Below are positions 54,359 to 64,000 of a stretch of DNA of 64,000 bases, one piece after another. The notes beneath the pieces are model-generated. The model saw only the letters and a program-made list of their open reading frames with translations, had not been told where the DNA came from and made no database searches. The DNA is from Colius striatus (Eukaryota > Chordata > Aves > Coliiformes > Coliidae). Each line of letters opens with the position of its first letter. Position 1 is the stretch's first letter. A program made the translations under genes and the position numbers. The DNA is taken from positions 1,719,853 through 1,783,852 of the forward strand of contig NC_084768.1 of assembly GCF_028858725.1 (NCBI RefSeq). Reading direction: 5' to 3'.

Positions 54359-57300
54359 ATTCCCACGCCCAGGACACGTCTCCAGGCTGCCCCACAGCTG
54401 CAGGTGAGACACACGCCTTCCTGTGTGGGCTGATGGCCACCCCCCAAAGCCACAGATCCTGAAGGGCCTTGATTTTCCCTCTCCATCCCCACAGGCAGAG
54501 TCCTCAGGCCTGGGCTTGCTGCATGAGAGGAGGCCGGGGCATGGCACTGCCCAGCTCTGTGAGGATGCATCAGGCTGCCAGGCAGCTCTGGTCAGCGCCC
54601 AGGCCCGTGTGGCAGAGCTGGAGAGCCAGGTGAGCCCCGTCACCTGCTGGAAGGGGGCCACGGGTGACACAGCGGGAGGAGAAGGGCTCATGTCCACTCC
54701 AATGGCATCAGAGTGACAGGGGAGAGAGGAGAAACCTCTCTGTCCAGAAGTAGCCATGGCCACTGAGTGAGTGCTGCTGTGGGAGCTGTGTCCCTGGAGC
54801 AGCACAAGGACCTTCTCCCCGGGTGCCCGGCAGGTCCAGATGCTGGAGGTGGAGCGGACGCAGCAGAGGCTGTTGCTGGAGAGTCTCCAGCAGCAGCACC
54901 AGAAGAACCTGGATCTTCTCGAGAGCCCCTACAGGTACCAGGCTCTTGCCTGTGCTCCCCTCCTCTGTCAGATCCTTGCCTGCAGCCATCTCCTCTGAGG
55001 TAGGGAGGGCTGGGCTGCTTCCCCAGTCCATCCTTGGGGTGGACAGGCACAGAGGCACGTCGGGGTGGACCTGGTGGGGACAGAGAGCAGCCCCACAGGT
55101 GAACAACCAAGGTTGGAGTCCACCCTGACCAACACTGTCTGGTGGGTGGTGAGGACGAGGAACAGGTTTGGAGGAACTCTTTGCCAGCATGTCCCCAGCC
55201 AGTGCAATGCACTGAGCAGCAACAGGAGGGTTTGAGGCTTTGACTGTGGAGAGGCCGAATGTTTCCCATGTGCACAGCAACACTGATCTGAATCCCCACG
55301 TGCACTTTGGGTGGAGAGCTCCAGGTATTGCCACGAGAGCAACACTTCTCCCTTGGTGTGACCTCTACGAGCAGGCGGCAAATGAAGGTGTTGGAGGAGA
55401 GCCACGGGCGGCAGGAGGAGAGGCTGCGGCAGGAGCTGGAGCAGCTGAGGGCTCAGCTGCTGTCGCAGAGCCAGGACGCGGAGCAGGCGCAGGCAGAGCT
55501 GCGGGCACAGCACCAGCAGCAGCTGGCAGCACTGGAGCAGCAGCACACGCTGGAGGTGAAGCGGCTGCAAGAGCTGCAGAGGTGAGAGCAGCACGCACGT
55601 GGGGTTAGTAGCCCTGCTCTTGGCAAAGGAACCAGGGAACAGCCTGGGGCTGCGGTGAAAGGAGGCTCCAGAGGCACTGGGCTGTGGGTGGCTCAGTGGC
55701 TTTTGGAATGGGGATTTGCTTTGTAGGTTGGCACAGGGAGATGTGGCTGGAGGTACCATTTCAGAGTGAATGTTTTACCTTTTTACTCAGTCCAGTGAGC
55801 CACTGGTGTCACATGTAGTTTGGGTCAATGAGAAGCCAGGTTTTGGTGGAGAAGCCCTTAAGCCCTGAATGTGGTCCGTGCCAAATGTGGATGCGTGTCA
55901 GGGGCGTGCCCTGTGACAGCCCACCACGCCAGCTCAGCTCCTGGCACCACTCAGCTCCATGACCAGGCCTCTTGCACAGTGCCTGTCACAGGGAGCACGG
56001 CTTTGAGACAGCCCGTGGTGGGCTCCTCACCCGTGTCCCGCAGGACGTCCATCCAGGAGCTGCGCCAGGACTACGACGAGCAGCTGCGGCGGCTGCAGCG
56101 GCTGAGGGATCAGGAGGTGGATGCGGTGACCAGCGCCACGTCACACACCAGGTACCAGCCCCCTGGCCGTGGTGTTCCCCGCGGAACCAGCCTCAGGCTG
56201 TGGCAACAGAGCCCATCCCCTCTTCCCCCTGCTGCCTCTCGCAGGGCTGCTGAGCACTTTGCTCTCTGTCAGTACTCTCCTAAGCAGCAGCTCTGTCTTC
56301 CCACCGCTCTGCTGTGACCCACAGAGGGGCAGGGCAGGACTGCCTGGCCTTTGGCCCACCACATCTCCCCCTCCATCGCAGTGAGGTGAAGCGTGTGCCA
56401 CAGGGTTGACTTTCTCCTCGCTCTCCTCCGCAGGTCTCTGAACGGCGTCATCGAGCGGATGGAGAAGTTCTCCAGTGATCTGCACGAGCTCTGGCACAAG
56501 GTGGAGGCCAAGCACCACAGCACCTCCCAGGAGCTGGCCACGTGGGCACAGCAGCTCAGGAGTACGTCTGTCAGCCATCTGTCAGTGCTGGAATGGCTCT
56601 GGAGGCACCCAGCAAATGGGGAGAAGGTGCCCTGAGTCAGGCAGGGACTGGGAGCCGAGGCTGGCAAAGCCTGGCCTGCCTCGGCCACTGAACACCTCGG
56701 GGTGTCCCTGTTACGAAGTGGGGTCCTGGGGATGTGCAGAAGGGGAGCAGCACAGATGCATGCAGGTTTTCTGCTGTGAGTATGGTATGGGCAGAGAGGG
56801 CTTCCCACCTCGTGCTGCTCATGGCTCGGCTGCTCCCTCTGCGCAGTGCTCCAAGACAGGATGTTGCAGCAGCAGAAGGACATGGAGGAGGAACAGAGAC
56901 GACACCAGGACGTGATTGCTAAAGTGGAGGCCAGGCTGAGCGAGCAGTCTCAGCAGCTGGAGCAGGTGAGCCCAGGCTGTCTCTTTTGCCCGAGTCAGCC
57001 TTCCTGTCTGGGTTTGGGATAGGTATGTGTTGTCCCAGGAGCCTGGAACAGCCCCTGTCTCTCCTCCCTGTCCAAACCCAGGAGTGCTGCAGGGCGCTGG
57101 CGGAGCAGTGCCAAGTGGGATCTCTGCAGCGCTCGCTGGAGGAGCGGCAGCAAGTCCTGAGCCAGCAGCTCTCCAAGGAGCGAGCAGAGCTGGAGAGGGC
57201 CAAGGTGAGGTGGGACAGACAGCTCCAGGTGCTGTTCACGTGTGCCCCGAGTGTGAGCGGGGCTGCAGTGCGCTGTGTGGTGGAGGAAGGAGCCGGGTTC

Positions 57301-57655
57301 TGGGCTGCAGCACTTTGCTCCCTCAATCCCACCCCCAGGCGCAGTGACTCACAATCAGAGTGGTCCCCTGGCAGCTGGAAGCTTGGGGCTGAGCTCTCCA
57401 AGCAGGGCTCACCCCAAGCACTGGGGGGCTTGAACCAGCTTCTGGGTGTTGCCTGATATTTGGTGGCAGAGATGGGCTGAAGGAGAAAAATCCATCAGCA
57501 AAGGGGACTCAGTGCTTTGCCTCTCCCTCTCTTGTGACATTCTGCAGAGCACTTTTCTGGCGGAGCAGCAGTTGGTGGTGCAGAAGTGCTCAGAGGAGTA
57601 CCAGAAGCTGGCGACTGAGTGGGCTGAGCTTCGTGCCCAGCAGCAGCAGAGCAGG
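54359..57655 (+). CDS. FBF1: FBF1-like central coiled-coil exons
   Basis: Nine exons, all in phase, with long Glu/Gln/Leu heptads: LVSAQARVAELESQ (54495-54629), LEVERTQQRLLLESLQQQHQ (54834-54934), QEERLRQELEQLRAQLLSQS (55375-55581), RQDYDEQLRRLQRLRDQEVD (56044-56151), ERMEKFSSDLHELWHKVEAK (56434-56561), RMLQQQKDMEEEQRRHQDVI (56847-56965), SLEERQQVLSQQLSKERAEL (57082-57204) and EEYQKLATEWAELRAQQQ (57548-57655). No stop occurs in this part. Frames in other registers and on the minus strand here are shadows produced by CAG-rich codons. Confidence 0.85.
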
Positions 57656-58009
57656 GTGAGGATGGAACTGGACACGGGCACATGGGCTCCCAGGGAGAGG
57701 GCACCGTCAGCAGCCTGGCCAAAGTACTGCAGCGCAGCCCCTTCCCATGCCCACAGGGCAGGCTCTACACTCCTTCAGGTGTTTCAGACAGAGATGTCGC
57801 TTGGGGTGGTGAGAATCAGGCTGCCCCAGGAGCAGCCTCCACCAGCCTGCTTTAGATGCTGACAGAAGCGTGGGTTCCTCTGTCTCTCCCCTCTGCCTGT
57901 GAGGAGTTGGGGCAGCCAGACCCGGCACAGCCAGCTCCGTCATGAGAGGAAACCCCCACGGTGGGTGTAAGCAAAGCCTCCCCCTGCCACGAAGTTTTCC
58001 GCTCTTGGC

Positions 58010-58153
58010 CTAAAAACCAGACTCAAAGTCTGAAAACCAGGCTCGAAGCCTGAAACCAGGCTCGAAGCCTGAAACCAGGCTCGAAGCCTGAAAAATGAAC
58101 CAGACTCGAAGTCTGAAACCAGGCTCGAAGCCTGAAAAACCAGCTCCAAGCCT
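58010..58153. repeat. 20-bp minisatellite with hairpin units in FBF1-like intron
   Basis: Units of CCAGGCTCGAAGCCTGAAA repeat about six times with variants (CCAGACTCGAAGTCTGAAA). Each contains the near-palindrome AGGCT-CGA-AGCCT, and the variant unit keeps compensated pairing (AGACT...AGTCT). Confidence 0.88.
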
Positions 58154-58159
58154 ACTTCA

Positions 58160-58586
58160 TGTGGCGATCAACCCAGGGTCCGATTCTCAGCTGGGTGGGA
58201 AGAAATCAGTCCTACTCAATGTGAGTGATAGCAGAAATCTTCACTTTATTAAAAGCAGGCTCTAACTTATATATCCAGCAGCTTCAAAGCTAGCTCAGCA
58301 CCAGCAGCTAATAGATTACATTCTCATGTTCATCCTACTTGCGGTTTCTGCCATAAGCAAGCTCCCTCACATTTTCCCATCTTGTTTTCTCCGAAGTTGT
58401 TTTCCACCTTGAGCTGTTAGCTCGTTAGCTGAAAACAGCCCGACCTTGAAGGAGCAGAAAGCGGCCTGCTGTCTGCGCTGACTACGTGACAGCAACTGCT
58501 TTAACCATGGCTCTGACTCTGGTCTTGATTGTGCATTAAATTCATACAACTAGAGCTCAGATTGCCTTGCCCCATCAGGGCTAACA
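58160..58586 (-). mobile_element. Probable solo LTR in FBF1-like intron
   Basis: On the minus strand the block reads TGTTAGCCCTGATGGGGCAA at one end and GGTTGATCGCCACA at the other. It has a TATA-like GATATATAAGTTAGAG and an AATAAAG signal about 30 bp on, in LTR order. No target duplication is evident, so the ends are uncertain. Confidence 0.5.
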
Positions 58587-59061
58587 TTATACCCCGGGAT
58601 CCATGTCCATTCTCCCTTAACCATTCCTCCACATCCCCCTGCCATGGGGACGTGGCCAGAGCCAGCTCTGCTCCCTCCTAGGGCTGTGCAGAGGGGATCT
58701 GTGGCATAGACAAGGTGGCAGAGCTGCCACAGTGGAAAAGAAGCATTCAGCCTGAGTATTTCCACTGCTGACAAATTGTTTTGCTTTGAGCATGTTTGAG
58801 GGTGTGCAACATGGTTGAGGGGCTCTGTCCTTCCCAGGGAAGGGAGTGTGTGTGTGTACAATCCCAGCTCTGCCAGCCCTGGGCCCCAAGGGGTGATGGA
58901 TGAGGGCACTGCTTAAGTACCTGGAGGTGTTGCTCTGCACCCCACACTGGCACACACGAGAAGCTCAACGGGGGCAGATCTCTCCCATCACTTGGGAAAG
59001 ACTCACAAGAGTGAACAGGACAGGGCAGGTAGTGCATTGGTTTCCCCCGTACCCATCCCAG

Positions 59062-59217
59062 GAGCTGGCAGAGCTGAAAGCCAAGGAGGAGCAGCTGGAG
59101 AAGGCCAGAGAGCTGCAGGATAAGGCCTGGCAGAAGCTGAGGCTGGAGAAGGAGAGGGTGAAGGTGGCTGCGCAGCACATCTGGCAGCAGGAGTAGAAGG
59201 TGCAGAGCAGGGCCAAG
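59062..59217 (+). pseudogene. FBF1: FBF1-like exon with in-frame TAG
   Basis: Acceptor CCATCCCAG; donor GCCAAG|GTGAGC; 156 bp, 52 codons. It encodes ELAELKAKEEQLEKARELQD through AAQHIWQQE, then TAG at 59194-59196, then KVQSRAK in the same frame up to the donor. The stop falls where FBF1 has a Glu-rich stretch, so a GAG to TAG change is the simplest explanation. It would remove about 190 C-terminal codons, including the conserved C-terminal motif. Confidence 0.85.
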
Positions 59218-60743
59218 GTGAGCACAGCATCTGCCTGAGTCTGGCAGCAGAGCTGGGAGGGGTCACAGCCCTCCCCAAGCCAGGAGGAGTCCTAGTGCTG
59301 TCCTGGAAGGGGAATGAGGGGATGCAGAAAGGAGCCCTGCCCCATAGCAGCAAGGGACCCTGTCCCCAGCCTCCCCAGCCTCTGTACCTTGCAGCTCTCA
59401 TCCCAGAAGGACAAGAGGGGGCAGCGAGTGCTGCAGAAGGCTTGCAGGGGGGAGTGTGAGCACCCAAGGAGGCTGCAGGCCATGCAGCAGCGCTTGAAGC
59501 AGCTGAGGCAGCAGGAACAGCACCTGCAGGAGGTACACCCCCCTCGCCTTTCCTTCTTGGCCTGAAGCCACCGTGTTGAGGGCCTCAACCTTTGCCAACA
59601 GCTTCTCTCTCTCTTTCTCCTGAGGATGGGGCAGGAGTGGCTGAGCACGGCTCTGAAGAGGAGACAGCTAGAAGAGCAATGTGAGGAGCTGCCCAACAAC
59701 TCCATGATGCTGCTGACTGCAGACCAGGACCTCGGTGCCCCTGTGAACGGCCTCTCCAGCACACTGTGTAAGGCTTTCTGCCTGTTGCCAATGGGAAGGG
59801 ACATGCTGGGGGGGGAGCTGCACTTGTATTCCACTTTTCAGGAGGCTTGGCATGTTGCTGAGGGCTGAGTTAGTTGCCCTGATGATAAACCTCAGCTGTG
59901 AGTTGGCCCCTTGTCCTCTGAAGGCAGGGCAGTGCCAGGAGGGTATAGAGGGGGCAGAAGGGGAGAGGCAGCTGGATTAAAGCCCGTTTGCAGTGGGTGG
60001 TTGGGGAGGACCTTGCTGTGGGGACATGCAGGCAGCTGGAAAAGGAATGCTGTTGTCTCTGTCTGCAGTTCCCCTGACGACAGCGGCACCACAGAGCTGG
60101 GGTCTTGTTGCAGAGCCTCCAGCTCCTGTCAGGGTGCTCCCTCAGCACAGCCCTGGGGCTGGCAGGGACACCCTGGCCACAGCCAGCGGCACCGAGCTCA
60201 TTGACGCCACGCTGCTGCTGCTGAAGTTCAGGGCCCAGCAGGTGAGGGGGAGGAGGCTGGGGCTGGAGAAGGGGCTTGGAACCGGCTGGATGGGAACAGG
60301 GCTGGCTAAAGCGCGCTTTGAGGCCGGCAGCCACAGCATGAGGTGTCTCCTCAGACCATTACTGAGCTGTTGGGCTGGGTGGGCTTCCAGAAGAGGACCT
60401 AGAGGACCTGTCACACCTAGAAGAGTGATGCCAGAAGCAAGGAGGGGTGAACCTTCACAGCTTGTCTCAGGTTCATTGATAACATGCAGGACCTGATGGT
60501 TCATCCCTCTCCTCACACCATCCCTGACTGGGAGAAGCCATCTCTGCTGGACTCTGGCTTTGTGATGTGCCAGTCCCCTCCCTTCAGCCCCCTGCTTCCC
60601 TGCTGGGGCTTTCTCCATGCTGGGCTGCTCTTTCAGGCTGCTTCTGTAGGATTCGGGGTACTTTCCTCACCCAGTGACACCCTGGGCTGTGACTCCGTTT
60701 GTGTTGCACTCTGATATCTGTCCCATCATCCCTTTCTTCTCAG

Positions 60744-60908
60744 GACCATGGTTTCTTAGAGAATGAGGAGTTCTACCTGGAGAGTCTGACAAAATCATCC
60801 TATCACACATCAGCTCGGTCACGAGGATGGTGGTCAGCACATCTCACACCAGCAAAACTGCAGCCACGTCTCCACCAATTGGTGACAAAGAAACCCAAGC
60901 TTTCTTAG
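60744..60908 (+). CDS. FBF1: FBF1-like last exon with retroviral extension
   Basis: Acceptor CTTCTCAG at 60743. It encodes DHGFLENEEFYLESLTKSSY, the conserved FBF1 C-terminus. Where the mammalian protein ends a few residues later, this frame continues (SARSRGWWSAHLTPAKL...) to a TAG at 60906-60908. The extension overlaps ERVL pol sequence in another frame, so the retroviral insertion appears to have replaced the native terminator and 3' UTR start. Confidence 0.8.
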   Translation, partial: DHGFLENEEFYLESLTKSSYHTSARSRGWWSAHLTPAKLQPRLHQLVTKKPKLS

Positions 60909-62230
60909 GCATTGTGGGCTTTTGGAGGCTGCACATTCCCAACTGCTGTAAATCCTCTCTGTCGAGTCACCTGGAAGAAAAACGATGTCAAATGGGGCTC
61001 TGTGAGGAGGATCTATCGAGGATCCGAGGCCCGGTGCACTCCCACCAAGAAGGGGAGACTGGCAGCAGATGAAGGAGTTTGAGCTGCCTCAGAAGGAATT
61101 GGCATGGAAGCAGGACTGTTCTCAGCACCCAACTGCCAGTGCTGGGCTGGGTGTCCAAAGGGAGGGTCTCCTCCACACATCAGGCGACTGACGCCACATG
61201 GAGTGAGGGGGTTGTGTTGAGCACTCAGTGAGCTCCTGTAGGAAACCGCAGTCACCCCAGCATCCTGCACGTGATCACCAACTGGCCAGAGGGCAAGAGC
61301 TCTGGACTACTGCCTGAGAAGGAGCTGGCAGATGCTGAAGAGGCCCCACCATGTACTAAGCTCTCAGCAGATGAGAAGCAAAGTGTGTCGCTCACCGATG
61401 GTTCCTGTTGTGCTGTGGGACAGTGTCGGAGCTGGAAGGTGGCTGTGGGGCGTCCCCTGTGACACGTGGCACAAGCTGCAGAAGGAGAGGGGCATTGGAG
61501 TCAGCTGACACAGGTGGAAGCCTCCCAGCTGGCTTTAGACATCCCCCAATGAGAAAAATGGCCAATAGTTTGTAGTGACTCGTGGCTGGTGGCAAATGCT
61601 CTGTGGGGTGGCTACAACCATGGAGACAGAACAACTGGCAATGCCAGGGCCACCCCATCTGGACTGCCTCATTGAGGCCAGGCATTGCTGCCCACCTGGA
61701 GAAGCTGGCTGTGATGGTGTGCCACCGAGATGCCATGTACCCAGGAACCAGGCCCCTGAAGAACATGAGCACAAACAGGAGCCAGGATGGCAGTGGCCCA
61801 GGTGTGTTGGGACTGGCAATGGAAATGTGAATGTTTGTAGCTCGGGGGGCCCACGATGCCTCAGGCCACCAAGGAAGAGATGCAGCTCTAGATGGGCTGT
61901 TGCACAGGTTGTCCATGGATGCGAGATATGCTGCCCTCAAACAAGCCAAGCGGTTGAAGTCTCTGTGCTCTGAAGGACAATGGCTCAAATACCAGTGCAG
62001 AGAGACCTGGCAGATGGACTCTAGCACACTCCCACACGCTGAGGCAAGCACTAAGTGCTCACCGTGGTGGAAGCGACCACTGCATGGCTGGAAACAGATC
62101 CTGTGCCTCATGCTACTGCCTGGAACACCGTCCTGGGCCGTGAAAGGCAAGTCCTGTGGCAACAGGGCACACCAGAAAGAATCAAGTCAGACAATGGGAC
62201 TCGTTTGTGAAACCTTAGGAGACAGCTGGC
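60825..62230 (+). pseudogene. pol: ERVL-type pol remnant
   Basis: Broken frames contain recognisable ERVL pol pieces in order: RT thumb (ETQAFLGIVGFWRLHIPN, about 60890), connection, ITNWPEGK (61271), RNase H LTDGSC (about 61390) and integrase zinc-finger/core pieces (AHDASGHQGRD about 61845, KQAKRLKSL about 61940, ETWQMD about 62005). Many stops and frameshifts occur, and no LTR was found on either side. It abuts the last FBF1-like exon. Confidence 0.75.
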
Positions 62231-62592
62231 GGCCACAGCGCTGGGTCTCGGGGTGACGCGGGTGCTCGGGGATGCACCACGTGTCTGTAGAACCCAGGCT
62301 GAGGCAGCAGCAGCTGGGATCACAGCACCCATGGGCCCATCAGGCACATCTCCTCCCGCCTCCACAGCACACTCTTCCCATTCAGCTCAAGCTACAAGAC
62401 CACTGCAGTAGACACTTGCTTCCCAAAACATAATCCCTGGGTGCGAGGCCCCGGCGGCTCAGAGCCTGGCCTCGGCCGTGCAGGCAGGAAGCAATCTGAG
62501 GCAGGCTCATCCCTTTGCCCTGGGCAGGCTCCATCTCCCTCCCAGCCTCCCTCCCTAAGAACACAGGCCTGAGCCCTCTCCAGGCCCCTCAC

Positions 62593-63586
62593 CTCCAGGC
62601 AGATCTTGTCCTTCAGCCTGAGCACCTTGGTGGCCTTGAAGTGCAGCCACACGCTGAGCTCGAGGACGCCCCGATCTTGCGAGACAGAGAAGTCCTCGTT
62701 GAGATTTCCCAGCCCAAGGAGTCGGGCTGGGGTTCTGCAGGACCAGGCTCTTGCTTTCTGTCCTGCAGAGAGCGGAGGAGGCTCAGCGCTGGCTGCTCGA
62801 CGGTCACACCAGCCTTGCAACTGCCTGCAGCTGGGAGCAGCCCTATCCCGGCGCCTGGAGCCACAGTGAAACGCCTTCTCTTGGTCACGAGTCTCAGAAG
62901 GGCAGTCCTGGGGGACAGCTGGGTGCTACAAGCGTATCCAGCAGCAAGGAGATCAGGAGGAGCCACTGGGCTGCTCTCTGAGCAGCAGACGGGACACAAA
63001 TCCCTCAACACGCCCAGCACGCAGCATCGCTGGGGGCTGCAGAGCTTGGGGTGCCACAGGACACCTGAGCCAGCCAGGAACGGCCAGCAAGAGACTGGGA
63101 GCTGCTGGGAGAAAGGGACACCAACCCAGCTGCCAACCTGAGCGGCCACACGGCCAGCAGGAGAAGCTGGCCCTGGCAGATCCTGTGGGTGACTGACTGT
63201 ACAACAGCCTGTTGCAATGCGGCTGCTTGGGGCTGATCTCCAGCTGCACCTTCACCCCCTGGCAGCGCAGGCTCCGGGTTGTCCCTGATGTGGCAGATGA
63301 GCCCAGCTGCAGCGGGGTAGGCCCAAAAACTCCGCTCCTGGCCTTGTCCCCGCACAAACAGAGACACGAGAGCATCCAGTGAGCAGGAGGAACGGTTCCT
63401 GGGCACTTCTCCCCACCCAGCCCTACCTCCTTCTCCTTGAGTTTCAGCATCATGCTGGGAGGGCCGAAGGGGAAGGTGACCCCAGGTGGATCATGCTCAA
63501 AGGAGAAGCTCAGCTCAGCTTCCAGGGCGGTGGCATTGAGGATGGAGAGCTGCTGGTGGTTGCCAGGATGGGTCAGGGCCTCGTAC
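62593..63586 (-). pseudogene. HYDIN: HYDIN-like fragment, minus strand, frameshifted
   Basis: Exon 63586-63427 (acceptor TTTGTGGCAG, donor AAGGAG|GTAGGG) encodes HPGNHQQLSILNATALEAEL, then PFGPPSMMLKLKEKE, a HYDIN Ig-like segment. Exon 63337-63203 starts SFWAYPAAAGL and reads IRDNPEPA. It then changes frame before CQGVKVQLEISPKQ, which is the next part of the same HYDIN domain; about four codons are also missing after PAAAG. Exon 62734-62593 (acceptor CCTGCAG, donor CTGGAG|GTGAGG) encodes NEDFSVSQDRGVLELSVW through LKDKICLE. The frameshift marks it as a pseudogene copy. Its orientation is opposite to the HYDIN-like exons at 40852-41915. Confidence 0.75.
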
Positions 63587-64000
63587 CTGCCACAAACAAG
63601 GGAAAGGCTGCAGAGGACACCGCTGCCTTCATCCCTGGCTGAGGAAGGTACCACGGCCTGGCAGCGGGAGGCTGCGCTGGAAGCCACAGTCTAACAAGCA
63701 GCCCAACTTGTACCTTCTCCCTTCTCACCCTTCCTTCAGCCGTGGAACAGATTTTGGAGCTAAAGGGGAAAAAAAAGCAAACAGAACCCCAAGACCATTC
63801 CTCAGCCTGGCTAAAGATCTGCTGTAGGGTTTTTTTGCTGGGTTGATTTCATTCCCTTGGGATCTCACAACAGCAGCAACTCTCCAGAGCTCCCCCCAAG
63901 AATAGACCTAAAGTGCTAATGTTAAAAAAACCCACCCAACCAACACTGGGAATGGAAATCCATCAGCAGCTCCAAAGGCAACTGCTTTAGGCAGACTTTA
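63587..64000. other. right end of window, probably HYDIN-like intron
   Basis: No further exon recognised. T- and A-runs near 63760 and 63830 are short. Confidence 0.4.

Larger units (their letters stand above)
51510..60908 (+). pseudogene. FBF1: FBF1-like centriolar coiled-coil gene, 19 exons, one in-frame stop
   Basis: FBF1 (Fas-binding factor 1) is a distal-appendage/transition-fibre protein needed for ciliogenesis. Exons in phase: 51510-51902, 52494-52568, 52847-52941, 53603-53661, 54359-54403, 54495-54629, 54834-54934, 55375-55581, 56044-56151, 56434-56561, 56847-56965, 57082-57204, 57548-57655, 57694-57723 (30 bp, less certain), 59062-59217, 59395-59532, 59602-59767, 60069-60241 and 60744-60908. 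Landmarks are DWLGLKDEDW, LEVERTQQRLLLESLQQQHQ, DAVTSATSHTR, NGVIERMEKFSSDLHEL and FLENEEFYLESL, matching vertebrate FBF1 in order. The N-terminal third is absent. A TAG at 59194-59196 truncates the frame and the C-terminus runs into ERVL-derived sequence. With consistent splicing but a stop, it is a recent pseudogene, a polymorphic allele or an expressed shortened form. Confidence 0.85.

Noticed and set aside
54688-55759. Minus-strand frames of 200-260 codons
   Set aside because: Antisense of CAG/CTG-rich coiled-coil exons of the FBF1-like gene plus open intron sequence.
58010-58153. tRNA-like or snoRNA repeats suggested by the hairpin units
   Set aside because: Units are only about 20 bp with 5-bp stems and no conserved boxes; a minisatellite explains them.

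Overview
The window is vertebrate nuclear DNA, almost certainly from a bird. The signs are spliced exons with ordinary GT-AG borders, CR1 LINE 3' ends with the ATTCTATGATTCTATG-type terminal repeat, avian-style endogenous retroviruses, long polypyrimidine microsatellites and two compact CpG islands. There is no sign of prokaryotic gene organisation, CRISPR or operons.

Layout: 1-120 is a purine microsatellite; 795-1470 is one copy of a 0.67-kb direct duplication (the other is at 35984-36657); 2630-3268 is a 640-bp polypyrimidine tract. 3344-8181 (minus) holds eight in-frame exons encoding the linker, pre-SET, SET and post-SET cassette of an EHMT1-like histone H3K9 methyltransferase. 9050-15506 (minus) is a complete, env-less betaretrovirus-like (ERVK) provirus with 281-bp LTRs that look identical, a 6-bp target duplication, a tRNA-Trp primer site, intact gag and pol, and one stop codon in pro. 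15507-31347 is mostly non-coding to my reading, with an LTR-like repeat and a tandem duplication (19740-20857), a CpG island (about 21080-21410), a telomere-like minisatellite (22580-23060), a Shroom ASD2-like fragment (about 23732-23970, minus) and a CR1 3' end. 31348-31902 is a solo LTR with a perfect 5-bp target duplication. 34400-39280 holds duplicated non-coding DNA, a G-quadruplex repeat, a CR1 and a solo LTR of the same family as the ERVK provirus.

40852-41915 (plus) carries two clean HYDIN-like exons. A CpG-island promoter lies at 44990-45160, followed by a minisatellite that is interrupted by a 5'-LTR-bearing, decayed class I (gammaretrovirus-like) ERV (45455 to about 50540; tRNA-His primer site, amber codon between gag and pol). 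51510-60908 (plus) contains about 19 exons of an FBF1-like centriolar coiled-coil gene. They are in consistent phase but carry one in-frame stop, and the last exon runs into an ERVL pol remnant (about 60825-62230). 62593-63586 (minus) is a second, frameshifted HYDIN-like piece.

The overall picture is a repeat-rich mosaic of partial or diverged copies of normally unlinked genes (EHMT1, SHROOM, HYDIN, FBF1), with retroviral insertions of several ages. Such a mosaic would fit an ampliconic or ERV-rich compartment (for example a W chromosome or a repeat-rich microchromosome), but that placement is inference. I found no gene set that looks like an undescribed dedicated system. The most informative objects are the young ERVK provirus, the EHMT1-like SET cassette and the FBF1-like gene terminated by retroviral sequence.
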